NCBI GenBank assembly: GCA_947453205.1
Contig: CANGFT010000004.1
Span: 89,692-153,691 of the forward strand
Direction of reading: 5' to 3'
Origin: Beijerinckiaceae bacterium
GTDB taxonomy: Bacteria; Pseudomonadota; Alphaproteobacteria; Rhizobiales; Beijerinckiaceae
Length of the DNA: 64,000 bases
The position numbers were made by a program, and so were the translations under genes. A model generated the notes under the pieces. The model did no database searches and was not told where the DNA came from. It saw only the letters and a program-made list of their open reading frames with translations. Of the stretch, positions 8,732 to 16,228 are shown piece after piece. Position 1 is the first letter of the stretch; the number at the start of each line of letters is the position of its first letter.

Positions 8732-9180
8732 GTCCCGGCGTTGGCCTTGACGAAGGCGATGATGGCGCGCGTGTCGAGGGCGCCCGCCTGACGCGCGACT
8801 TCGCGGCCTGCGCGAAACACGATCATGCAGGGAATGCCGCGTATGCCAAAGCGCCCGGCGACATCGGGCGCGGCCTCGGTGTCGAGCTTGGCGAAGCGCA
8901 CGAGCGGCTCAAGTTCGGCCGCAGCGGCTGCGAAATGCGGCGCCATCTGACGGCAGGGCCCGCACCAGCCCGCCCAGAAATCCACGACCACCGGCGCATC
9001 GTTGCGTGCGATCATCCGGTCGAAGGCTGCGGCGTCGGGCAGATCGACCGGGGCGCCCGTGAAGAGGGGCTTATGGCAACGCCCGCAATCCGGGATCTGC
9101 CGCGCCGCAAGACGCGCGGTGGGCGCCCGGTTGAGCCCGCCGCAATGGGGGCAGACGATGACCTGGTTCTCGTCGCTCAC
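8728..9180 (-). CDS. trxC: Thioredoxin 2 with N-terminal zinc ribbon
   Basis: 150 residues. An N-terminal zinc-binding region has CPHC near residue 10 and CGRC near 32, followed by a thioredoxin fold whose active site is WAGWCGPCR near residues 69-77 and whose cis-Pro is in RGIPCMIVF. This is the thioredoxin-2 (TrxC) layout: a cytoplasmic disulfide reductase whose zinc ribbon tunes redox behaviour and oxidative-stress response. The GTG start overlaps the rhodanese stop (GTGA), so the two are translationally coupled as a small thiol/sulfur module. Convergent with the monooxygenase. Confidence 0.93.
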   Translation of the reverse strand: MSDENQVIVCPHCGGLNRAPTARLAARQIPDCGRCHKPLFTGAPVDLPDAAAFDRMIARNDAPVVVDFWAGWCGPCRQMAPHFAAAAAELEPLVRFAKLDTEAAPDVAGRFGIRGIPCMIVFRAGREVARQAGALDTRAIIAFVKANAGT

Positions 9181-9524
9181 AGCGCGATCGGCCCGCCCTG
9201 CGCGCGCCAGCCGCCCGTGCCCGGCAGATAATGGATGACGTCGGCGCGGCCATGGGCATGGGCCTGCTGCATGGCCCGCGCCGAGCGTCCGCCCGCCTGG
9301 CAGACCAGCACCACAGGCTTGTCCGTCGGCAGCTTCGAGGGATCGAAGCTGGAGAGCGGATGGTTCTGCGCATGGGGGATATGGCCCGCCGCATATTCAT
9401 GGGGCTCGCGCACGTCGATGACATGGCAGGCCTGTTCGAGGCAGGCCTTCTGGAAGGCGTCATGCTCAAGGGCCGGAATGCTCGTCTCCCCCGCGAGGCG
9501 GGACAACAGACTGGCCATGGACAT
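9177..9524 (-). CDS. Single-domain rhodanese-like protein
   Basis: 115 residues with one rhodanese domain. VIDVREPHEYAAGHIPHA lies near residue 30, and the active-site loop VCQAGGRSARA near residue 70 keeps the Cys and the CxxGxRS form. Family role: persulfide sulfur transfer in the cytoplasm. The ATG at 9524 is preceded by AGGAG seven bases upstream, which decides the start over an upstream in-frame Met at 9656. It is directly coupled to trxC, which could reduce the persulfide enzyme. Divergent from the methyltransferase at 9677. Confidence 0.9.
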   Translation of the reverse strand: MSMASLLSRLAGETSIPALEHDAFQKACLEQACHVIDVREPHEYAAGHIPHAQNHPLSSFDPSKLPTDKPVVLVCQAGGRSARAMQQAHAHGRADVIHYLPGTGGWRAQGGPIAL

Positions 9525-9676
9525 GGGCGCGCTCCTGAATTGACGCCCCGGCGGGCGATCTGCGCCAAATATATGACCCGCCTCCATGCCCGACAAGCGC
9601 AGCCTCGCCATGAGGGCTGGCGCAAACCATGGAGAGGGCGATAATCTGGCCATCAAGATTCCCGTGGGAGGTCAAG

Positions 9677-10282
9677 ATGGGTGAATATGATCGCTGGCAG
9701 GGGCGCTATGCCGCGCCTGAATATATCTTCGGCGAGGGGCCGAACGTCTTTCTGGCGGCGCAGCGCCATTTGCTGCCAAGGAGCGGCAAGGCTCTGGCCG
9801 TGGCCGATGGCGAGGGGCGCAATGGCGTCTGGCTGGCCGAGCAGGGGCTCGACGTGCTCTCTATCGATTTTGCGCCCAATGGCCAGGCCAAGGCCAAAGC
9901 GCTGGCGGACAAGCGCGGCGTCAAGCTGGAGCTCGTGCTGGCCGATGTCCATGAATGGGCCTATCCCGAAGCCGCCTTTGACGTGGTGGCCGAAATCTTC
10001 ACCCAGTTCTCCGACCCCGTGCAGCGCGCGAAGAAATGGGCGGGCATGCGCAAGGCCCTGAAGCCCGGCGGCCTCCTTCTGCTTGAGGGCTACACGCCCA
10101 AGCAGCTCGAATATGGCACAGGCGGCCCCAAGCAGCTCGACCACCTCTACACCCGCGAACTTCTGGAGGCTGAATTCGGCGGCTTCTCGAAGGTCGAGAT
10201 CAAGCAATATGAGACCGAAATGTCCGAGGGCGGCGCCCATGCGGGCATGGCGGCAGTGATCGACCTGGTCGCCTGGAAATGA
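9677..10282 (+). CDS. Class I SAM-dependent methyltransferase
   Basis: 201 residues. Motif I is ALAVADGEGRNGVWLA near residues 38-53 and the acidic end of beta-2 is VLSIDFAP. FDVVAEIFTQF and ALKPGGLLLLEGY match motif II/III positions of class I methyltransferases, with likeness to the TehB/thiopurine-type group. The substrate is unknown. The ATG at 9677 follows GGGAGG at 9666-9671; an upstream in-frame ATG at 9629 is not used because it lies before that site. It may be read with the binding-protein gene that starts 64 bases downstream. Confidence 0.87.
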   Translation: MGEYDRWQGRYAAPEYIFGEGPNVFLAAQRHLLPRSGKALAVADGEGRNGVWLAEQGLDVLSIDFAPNGQAKAKALADKRGVKLELVLADVHEWAYPEAAFDVVAEIFTQFSDPVQRAKKWAGMRKALKPGGLLLLEGYTPKQLEYGTGGPKQLDHLYTRELLEAEFGGFSKVEIKQYETEMSEGGAHAGMAAVIDLVAWK

Positions 10283-10345
10283 ACGCGCCCCATGCGCCCG
10301 GCCCCGGCGGCCGGGCCATGGCCAATAAAAATCTGGAGGGAACCT

Positions 10346-11365
10346 ATGTTCGGCAAGTCCTGTCTTTTCATGGCGGCGCTGGCCTCCACGCTCTGCCTCG
10401 CGACAAGCGCGATGGCGCAGGAAGCGCCCGCCGCCCTTGTCGAGGCGGCGAAGAAGGAGGGCCGGGTCGTCTGGTACACCTCCTATGTCAGCCCGCAGCT
10501 GCATGATCAGGTGAAGAAGAATTTCGAACGCAAATACGGGATCCCCGTCGATCTCCTGAATGTGCGCGCGAGCGAACTTGAAGAGCGCCTGCGCAGCGAA
10601 CAGGCGGCGGGGCGTTTCGTGGCGGATGTGATCCAGCACGGGCAGGCCTCCATCACGCGCCTCTTTCGCGCAGGCCAGGTGCAGGAATATGGCGATGTGC
10701 CGAACACCGCCAACATGATCGAAGGCCAGCCAGCCGAGAAATGGGAGATCGGCAGCCTCATCACCGGCTATTCCATCATGGTCAACGCCAACATGGTGAC
10801 CCCCGAGGAAGAGCCGAAAAGCTGGCGCGATCTGCTCGATCCCAAGTGGAAGGGCAAGATGCTCGTCGACGATGTGCGCGCCGTCGGCGGCGGCTTCGCC
10901 TTCTTCTCCGCCACCATGGGCCATCCCGAATTCGGCGAGGCCTACCATCGGGCGCTCGCCAGACAGGATCTCGTCTTCACCCGCGACATCGGCCAGAGCG
11001 AGCGGCGCGTGGCGCGCGGCGAATATCCGATCTGGGTGCCTCAGGTGTCGGTCAATGTGCAGGGGCTGAAGGGCCTGCCGGTGCGCGTCATCACGCCCAA
11101 GGAGGGCGTCGCCTATGTGCGCCTCGACAATGGCATGTTGAAGAATGCGCCGCATCCCAACGCCGCGCGGCTCTTCATGAACTATTACATCAGCGAGGAG
11201 AACCAGCTCATGGTCGCCTCCATGGGGCTGCTCTCCGTGACCAAAGGCGTGCAGGAGAAAGTCCCGGCGGACAAGCGCGTGATGGAAGGCGCCAGGCTCA
11301 TGGGCACCATCCATGTGGAGACGCAGGCCCAGTGGCTGAACCTTGCGAGCGAGATTTACAAATAG
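10346..11365 (+). CDS. Iron-type (family 1) extracellular solute-binding protein
   Basis: 339 residues with a Sec signal peptide: MFGKSC, a hydrophobic core, and likely cleavage after SAMA. The mature start has LVEAAKKEGRVVWYTSY, the signature opening of FutA/AfuA-like binding proteins. LDPKWKGKM near the middle and HPNAARLFMNYYIS near the C-terminus are also typical. The ATG at 10346 has GGAGGG at 10335-10340. Despite the family name, many members bind organic ligands. It is a paralogue of the 13356 product and has no permease or ATPase next to it. A clear terminator follows at 11390-11421. Confidence 0.88.
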   Translation: MFGKSCLFMAALASTLCLATSAMAQEAPAALVEAAKKEGRVVWYTSYVSPQLHDQVKKNFERKYGIPVDLLNVRASELEERLRSEQAAGRFVADVIQHGQASITRLFRAGQVQEYGDVPNTANMIEGQPAEKWEIGSLITGYSIMVNANMVTPEEEPKSWRDLLDPKWKGKMLVDDVRAVGGGFAFFSATMGHPEFGEAYHRALARQDLVFTRDIGQSERRVARGEYPIWVPQVSVNVQGLKGLPVRVITPKEGVAYVRLDNGMLKNAPHPNAARLFMNYYISEENQLMVASMGLLSVTKGVQEKVPADKRVMEGARLMGTIHVETQAQWLNLASEIYK

Positions 11366-11389
11366 GCGTCCGACCCCTCAACGATATTG

Positions 11390-11421
11390 ATCCGGCAGGC
11401 CCGACCTGCCGGATTTTTTTT
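11390..11421 (+). terminator. Rho-independent terminator
   Basis: Perfect 10-bp stem with arms ATCCGGCAGG (11390-11399) and CCTGCCGGAT (11405-11414), loop CCCGA, followed by a run of eight T. It lies 25 bases after the stop of the plus-strand binding protein and nine bases before the convergent racemase-family gene, so it ends the plus transcript. Confidence 0.93.
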
Positions 11422-11429
11422 ATGAGACT

Positions 11430-12170
11430 TCACATCTGCGCAAGCAGGCGGCTGCGGCCGGGCATGGGCTTGCGCACGCCGAGGATCTCCTGAATGTCGA
11501 ACATCTGGGCGGTCTGGTTGCAGATGACGATCTTGCCGGTCTCCTTCTCAAGGGCGCGCGTGATCGGCTCTGAAATCCATGTGCCGCCACCAAGATAGAT
11601 GCCGTCAGCGTCGGGATTGTCGCGGAGCGCTTTCTTGCCAAGCTCATAGGCCATCATCATGTGATCGCCCGCAGGGATTTTGACGAAATCGGCGGGATGC
11701 ATCTCATTGGTCACGGCGCCGACGACCTCGACCCCGACGCGCCTGTAGAAATCGGCCAGCACCTTGTTCATGGGCGCCGACCATTTGTTCACGAGCGCGA
11801 TTTTCTTCATGCCCATGTGCCTCGCGGCCCGCGTGACGGCGAGCGTCGTCGAGGTCGCGGGCTTGCCCGTATATTTTTCGATATGGGCCATCATGGCGTC
11901 GTGTTTCTCGACGCCCATGAGCACCGCCAGCGGCGTGCCCGCCTGCAGCACGAGATCGACATGCCGGCCCATGAGCTGGTCGAGCAGCCGGTCAAGCGGG
12001 GCGAAGACGCGGTCCATCTCCGTGCCCGAAAACTCAGTGACGCCGACGGATATGAAGACCGCCAGCATGTCGGGCGGGGCGAGGCGGTACCATTCGCAGG
12101 CGGCGTTGTCGATGACCGACAGCGGCGAGAGATAACCGACGCGGTGCTTGTGGACGACATCTTCGAACAT
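11430..12170 (-). CDS. Asp/Glu racemase superfamily protein (maleate isomerase / arylmalonate decarboxylase-like), Cys-less at both sites
   Basis: 246 residues. The fold markers are HRVGYLSPLSV at the N-terminus, LVLQAGTPLAVLMG near 75, KIALVNKWSAPMN near 124 and GIYLGGGTWISEP near 195. In maleate isomerase the two catalytic Cys sit where this protein has Gly (AGTP and GGGTW). Arylmalonate decarboxylase keeps only the second one. So neither canonical Cys is present, and chemistry or specificity must differ. It is followed 12 bases upstream in transcript order by a Bug-type binding protein gene on the same strand, which probably supplies the substrate. Superfamily membership is solid; activity is unknown. 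Confidence 0.78.
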   Translation of the reverse strand: MFEDVVHKHRVGYLSPLSVIDNAACEWYRLAPPDMLAVFISVGVTEFSGTEMDRVFAPLDRLLDQLMGRHVDLVLQAGTPLAVLMGVEKHDAMMAHIEKYTGKPATSTTLAVTRAARHMGMKKIALVNKWSAPMNKVLADFYRRVGVEVVGAVTNEMHPADFVKIPAGDHMMMAYELGKKALRDNPDADGIYLGGGTWISEPITRALEKETGKIVICNQTAQMFDIQEILGVRKPMPGRSRLLAQM

Positions 12171-12182
12171 GGGTGGCTCCGC

Positions 12183-13217
12183 TCAGGGATTGATGATGGC
12201 GCGCAGGCGTTCAACGGTCTGCGGCGGCGTGGTCTGGATGGCGTGGATCATCTGCGTCATGCGGTCGCCATCAATGGGCGTCACCTCGAAGCCGATGCGC
12301 TTGGCGTCCGCCAGAAAGCCGGGATCGCGGAGCGTCGCGTCATAGGCCTTGCGCAGCGCGGCGACGCGGTCAGGCGGCGTGCCGGGCGGCAGAACGAAAG
12401 GCCGGGCGAGGGCGAACTTCGCGGCGATGAATTGCAGCATCTCGCGCGCCTCGGCATCGGGGGCAAGCTCGATGGCGGTGGGCGTATCGGGCAATTCACG
12501 CGCTCGTTCGGCGCCGAACTGCATGAGCACGGCGACCTTGTTCTCACGGATCCACTCGCTGCGGTTTATCATCAGGGTGGACAGGGCGGCGCTGACCCCC
12601 TGCACCTCGCCGCGCTCGATCGCCAGAAAGATGTCCGTCGGCGACTTATAGCCCAGCACGATCTCGTTCTTGACGCCCCAGATGCGGTTGGCCACCTGCG
12701 GCAGGGTGTAATTGTCCGCCCCGACGCCTGACGAACCGAAGATGAGCTTCGTCGTCTTCATGGCCTCAAGCGTGACGGCCGGCGCGCTGCGCGACACCAT
12801 CATCACCTGCGGCTCCTGCACGGGTGAGCCGAGCCAGATGAATTTCTCCAGATCAAACTGCACGGCTCCGCCCTCGCGGGACAGCAATTTGAGCGTGGGC
12901 TCGAAGATGACGTTGCTGTTGGGCATGCCGATCACCGTGCCGTCGCGCTTCGAGCGGTTGTAAAGCGTGTTGGTCATGATGAGGCCGGTGGCGCCCGGCA
13001 TGTTCTCGACGATGAAGCCGGGAGCGCCCGGGATATGCTTGCCCATATGGGCGGCCACGGCGCGCCCGACGAAGTCATAACTGACACCCACGGAGCCGCC
13101 GATCAGGATGGTGATGGTCTTGCCGCGGTAAAATTCCTCGACCGTTTCGGCGAGGGCGGGCGCCGACAGGAGGAGGGGAATCAGCGCAAGCGCGCGGATG
13201 AGCCTTTTGAATGGCAA
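12183..13217 (-). CDS. Bug/TctC-type tripartite tricarboxylate transporter receptor
   Basis: 344 residues with a Sec signal (cleavage after APALA) and a mature start with EFYRGKTITILIGGSVG, typical of the Bug family. VENMPGATGL near residue 80, GTVIGMPNSNV near 105 and the C-terminal LPPGTPPDRVAALRKAY are family hallmarks. These periplasmic proteins bind carboxylates for TctAB membrane partners, which are absent from this window. The TTG start at 13217 is supported by GGGGAGGAAATC immediately before it. It is read with the racemase-superfamily gene (gap 12 bases) and is divergent from the iron-type binding protein at 13356. Confidence 0.87.
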   Translation of the reverse strand: MPFKRLIRALALIPLLLSAPALAETVEEFYRGKTITILIGGSVGVSYDFVGRAVAAHMGKHIPGAPGFIVENMPGATGLIMTNTLYNRSKRDGTVIGMPNSNVIFEPTLKLLSREGGAVQFDLEKFIWLGSPVQEPQVMMVSRSAPAVTLEAMKTTKLIFGSSGVGADNYTLPQVANRIWGVKNEIVLGYKSPTDIFLAIERGEVQGVSAALSTLMINRSEWIRENKVAVLMQFGAERARELPDTPTAIELAPDAEAREMLQFIAAKFALARPFVLPPGTPPDRVAALRKAYDATLRDPGFLADAKRIGFEVTPIDGDRMTQMIHAIQTTPPQTVERLRAIINP

Positions 13218-13355
13218 GATTTCCTCCCCTCGTTTCGCTTCGCGGCGGTGTTTTCGTCAGAATGACGCTTTTGCACGGCCGGTGCAATGGCGCCGCGCGC
13301 CCCGCTTGCGCCGCGCCCAAGATCGTCGCACCATCAGCCCAAAAGGGAGGATGAC

Positions 13356-14399
13356 ATGACCAAGGCGAAACGTCCCGGAACGGCTGTCGCGTTGATATGG
13401 CTGGCAGTGACCGCCATGGCCGCGCAGAGCGCGCGCGCCGCCGACCCGGCCCTGATCGAGGCCGCGAAGAAAGAGGGCAGGGTCGTCTGGTACACGACGC
13501 TCCTTCTCCAACAGCTCGGCACGCCGCTCGCGGAAGCCTTCGAGAAGAAATACGGGATCAAGGTCGAGGCGACGCGCAATGATCCGGGCGAGACGGCGCT
13601 GCGCCTGCTCAACGAGCACCGGGCCGACAATATGCAGGCGGATGTCTTTGACGGCTCCTTTGCGCCGACGACGCTCATCCGTGAGGGCGTGCTGGCGAAA
13701 TTCCAGCCCGACCTCGCCAAGAGCTGGCCGAAGGATCTGCTCGATCCCAATGGCTACTGGACCGCTCACAGGCTCACGGTCATCACGCCCGCCTACAACA
13801 CCAACCTCGTCAAGCCTGAGGATGCGCCCAAAAACTGGGATGACCTGCTCGATCCCAAATGGAAGGGCAAGATGGCCTGGGGCATCAACCCCGGCATCAC
13901 CGCGAGCACCGGTTTTTCCGGCCTCGTGCTGAAGGAATGGGGCGAGGAGAAAGGCATGGCCTATCTGCGCAAGCTCGCCGGCCAGAACATCACGGGGCTG
14001 AAGATCTCCGCGCGCGCGGTGGTCGATCAGGTGATCGCGGGCGAATATCCGCTGGCCCTCCAGATCCTCAATGACAATGTGGTCGTCAGCCGCAACGTCG
14101 GGGCGCCCGTGGCCTGGATTCCCATGAACCCGGCCTTCGCCTCCGTCTCGATCATTTCGGTCACCGCAAAGGCCCGCCATCCCAACGCCGGGCGTCTGCT
14201 CGCGGAGTTCGTCGTCTCCGAAGAAGGACAGAAGATCGCTGCGGATCGTGACTACATTCCCGTGCATCCCGATGTCGCCCCGCGCGATCCGAGCCTGCGG
14301 CCTGATGGCGTGAAGTTCCGCGCCGTGAATTTCTCGCCCGAGGACGTCGACGCCTCCATGCCCAGATGGAAGCAGGTCTATGACGAGCTGTTTCGCTAG
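13356..14399 (+). CDS. Iron-type (family 1) extracellular solute-binding protein
   Basis: 347 residues with a Sec signal (cleavage near QSARAAD). The mature N-terminus has LIEAAKKEGRVVWYTTLL, shared with the 10346 paralogue. LDPKWKGKMAWG and HPNAGRLLAEFVVSEEGQKIA are typical of the family. GGGAGG at 13345-13350 supports the ATG at 13356 rather than an in-frame upstream GTG or ATG. It lies nine bases before a Bug-type receptor gene, so two unlike binding proteins share one transcript with no permease. Ligand unknown; an organic acid or its metal complex would fit the neighbours. Confidence 0.87.
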   Translation: MTKAKRPGTAVALIWLAVTAMAAQSARAADPALIEAAKKEGRVVWYTTLLLQQLGTPLAEAFEKKYGIKVEATRNDPGETALRLLNEHRADNMQADVFDGSFAPTTLIREGVLAKFQPDLAKSWPKDLLDPNGYWTAHRLTVITPAYNTNLVKPEDAPKNWDDLLDPKWKGKMAWGINPGITASTGFSGLVLKEWGEEKGMAYLRKLAGQNITGLKISARAVVDQVIAGEYPLALQILNDNVVVSRNVGAPVAWIPMNPAFASVSIISVTAKARHPNAGRLLAEFVVSEEGQKIAADRDYIPVHPDVAPRDPSLRPDGVKFRAVNFSPEDVDASMPRWKQVYDELFR

Positions 14400-14408
14400 G
14401 AGAGGCCC

Positions 14409-15440
14409 ATGAAAAGCGCAGTTTCTGTCGCCGCCGGCATCGCCGTCCTCAGCGCGTCGGCGCTGGCCCAACCCGTGGAGGAGCCTTTCTTCAAGGGCAA
14501 GACGATCACCATCGCGGTCGGCGCCCCGCCCGGCGGCACGCTCGACCCCTATGCGCGGCTGATGCAGAAGTTTCTGGGCGCGCGCATTCCCGGCAGCCCC
14601 AACATCGTCGTCACCAATGTGCCGGGGGCGAGCAGCAATGTGCTGGCCCGGCAGATCTACGCCGCCGCCCCCAAGGACGGCACGATGATCGGCGCTGTCT
14701 TCCATGGCGTGGCTGTGGAGCCGCTCATCGGCCAGGGCGACCAGCGGGGCTTCGATCCCGGCAAGTTTTCCTGGCTGGGCAGCTCCCATCCCGAGATCGC
14801 CGCCTGCGCCGTGCGCGCCGACCTGAATGTGAAGGCGCCTGCGGATTTCCTGACGCAGGAAGTCGTGCTTGGCTCGACCTCGCCGGGCAGTCCGCCCTTT
14901 GATTTTCCCACCATCGCCAACCGCATTCTCGGCACGAAATTCAAGATGGTGACCGGCTATGGCGGAGGCCAGGCCATGATGCTGGCGCTGGAGCGTCGCG
15001 AGGTGGACGGCCTGTGCATCGCATGGTCCACCGTCAAGACCCATCTGCCGGACATTCTGCGCGGCAAGGCCCATGCGCGCGTCATAGCCCAGAGCGAGAT
15101 GGAGGGGACGCCTGAATTCATCGAGGCAGGCGTGCCCACCCTCGCATCTCTGGCGAAGACGCAGGAAGACCGCGAGGCGCTCGCCTTCTTCTTCGGCCCC
15201 AACGCCTTTGGCGGCCCCTTCATCCTCCCGCCCGGCGTGCCGCAAGAGCGCGTCGCCCTGTTGCGAAAAGCCTTCAACGAGGTCTTCGCAGACAAGGAAG
15301 CGGCTGCCGAGGCGCAGAGGCTCAACATAGATTGGGCGCCGCTCTCGGGCGAAGAGGTGCAAAGGCGCGTCGAGACGATCTACGCCGCGGCCCCGCAGGT
15401 GATCGCGCGGGTGAAGGCCGCGCTTGCGCCGCCAAAATAG
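14409..15440 (+). CDS. Bug/TctC-type tripartite tricarboxylate transporter receptor
   Basis: 343 residues. A short Sec signal (cleavage after SALA) precedes FFKGKTITIAVGAPPGGTLD, the Bug-family opening. VTNVPGASSNVLA, GTMIGAVFHGV and LPPGVPQERVALLRKAFNEV are conserved family blocks. The AGGAGAGG site is next to the stop of the upstream iron-type binding protein, nine bases away, so they are co-transcribed. No TctA/TctB genes lie in the window, so the protein would have to work with a distant membrane pair or act in sensing. Its stop is five bases from the convergent repeat protein. Confidence 0.87.
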   Translation: MKSAVSVAAGIAVLSASALAQPVEEPFFKGKTITIAVGAPPGGTLDPYARLMQKFLGARIPGSPNIVVTNVPGASSNVLARQIYAAAPKDGTMIGAVFHGVAVEPLIGQGDQRGFDPGKFSWLGSSHPEIAACAVRADLNVKAPADFLTQEVVLGSTSPGSPPFDFPTIANRILGTKFKMVTGYGGGQAMMLALERREVDGLCIAWSTVKTHLPDILRGKAHARVIAQSEMEGTPEFIEAGVPTLASLAKTQEDREALAFFFGPNAFGGPFILPPGVPQERVALLRKAFNEVFADKEAAAEAQRLNIDWAPLSGEEVQRRVETIYAAAPQVIARVKAALAPPK

Positions 15441-15444
15441 GCCC

Positions 15445-16104
15445 TCAAGACTTCGCCGCCATGGCCTGAAACAGATTGCCCATGGCGCCGGGCAGCAGCA
15501 GCTTCGACTGAACCGCGGCCTGTTGCTGGGGGGTGAGATAAACAAGTTGCGCGGCCTTCAAGGCGGCGCCCTGCGCCTGCGTGAGGGCCGCGAGCTGGCT
15601 CGTGGTCATCGCGCTGAACGTGGTCGCCGAGAGCGCGTTCAGCTGCGCGCGGGTGAGATAAGGGATATTCGCGGGCGCGATCTTGGACACTTGAGCTTTG
15701 CTGAAGGCGCCGACCTGCGCGCTCGTCAGCGCCGCGATCTGGGTCGAGCTGAAGGCGCCGATCTGATCGGCTGTCAGGCCCTTGATGGCGGCGGGCGGGA
15801 TGGCGGCGACCTGTTCGCCGCTCAACGCCTGGAGCTGGCTGATCGGCATGTCGGCCATTTGCTGGGGCGAATAAGCCTTGAGCTGGGCGATGGTCGGGGC
15901 CGAGGCGCCGCTGACCGAAGCTTTGTAGGCGGCGGCCGCCTGCGCGGAAATGGAGACCTGAACGGCGGAGGTCGACTTGGCGGCGCTTGATGCGGCGCCC
16001 GACTTGGTCGAAACGGATGCGCCGACCGGAGCAGGCGCGGTCGTCTGCTTCGATCCGGAGTTTGAACCGGAATTCAGGTTGGTGCTGAGATTGCTGATCG
16101 TCAT
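15445..16104 (-). CDS. Octapeptide-repeat protein of unknown function
   Basis: 219 residues. Residues 1-70 are low-complexity (Ser/Thr/Ala/Gly/Asn-rich, no signal peptide seen). Residues 74-201 are 16 consecutive 8-residue units without a single insertion; 13 of 16 start with Gln, and the consensus is Q-[I/V/L]-x-A-[L/F]-[S/T]-x-x (for example QIAALTSA). The C-terminus is a short amphipathic tail. The ATG at 16104 has AGAGG upstream; an extension to 16131 is possible. Short LTxxQ-type repeats occur in proteins of Hyphomicrobiales annotated only as hypothetical or adhesion-like. A solenoid or surface-associated role is a guess. It may follow the channel gene in one transcript. Confidence 0.75.
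   Translation of the reverse strand: MTISNLSTNLNSGSNSGSKQTTAPAPVGASVSTKSGAASSAAKSTSAVQVSISAQAAAAYKASVSGASAPTIAQLKAYSPQQMADMPISQLQALSGEQVAAIPPAAIKGLTADQIGAFSSTQIAALTSAQVGAFSKAQVSKIAPANIPYLTRAQLNALSATTFSAMTTSQLAALTQAQGAALKAAQLVYLTPQQQAAVQSKLLLPGAMGNLFQAMAAKS
15502..15885 (-). repeat. Sixteen tandem 24-bp coding repeats (octapeptide units)
   Basis: Codes residues 74-201 of the repeat protein in exact 8-residue register: units begin at residues 74, 82, 90 and so on to 194. Gln is at position 1 in 13 units, with Ala, Asn and Thr in the others. The DNA of the units has diverged, so this is an old protein-level repeat and not a recent slippage array. Confidence 0.85.
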
Positions 16105-16228
16105 AGGCGCCTCTTTGAAGCGCCGCAGCAAATCTCATGCCTACCGCTCGGCCCAGAGGATCACATCGGCGGACAGGTCGCCATGCTGCTCGTCGGGGGG
16201 CGTGCACGGGGCTTGCTCGCCTTCAGCG

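Noticed and set aside
9653..11314. A 553-codon minus-strand frame opposite the methyltransferase and receptor genes
   Set aside because: Shadow frame; both plus-strand genes have family motifs and GGAGG sites.
13257..15545. A 762-codon open frame on the minus strand opposite two receptor genes
   Set aside because: It is antisense to two clear solute-binding proteins with signal peptides and ribosome sites. Its translation is Arg/Gly/His-rich with no family likeness, as expected from GC-rich codon shadows.
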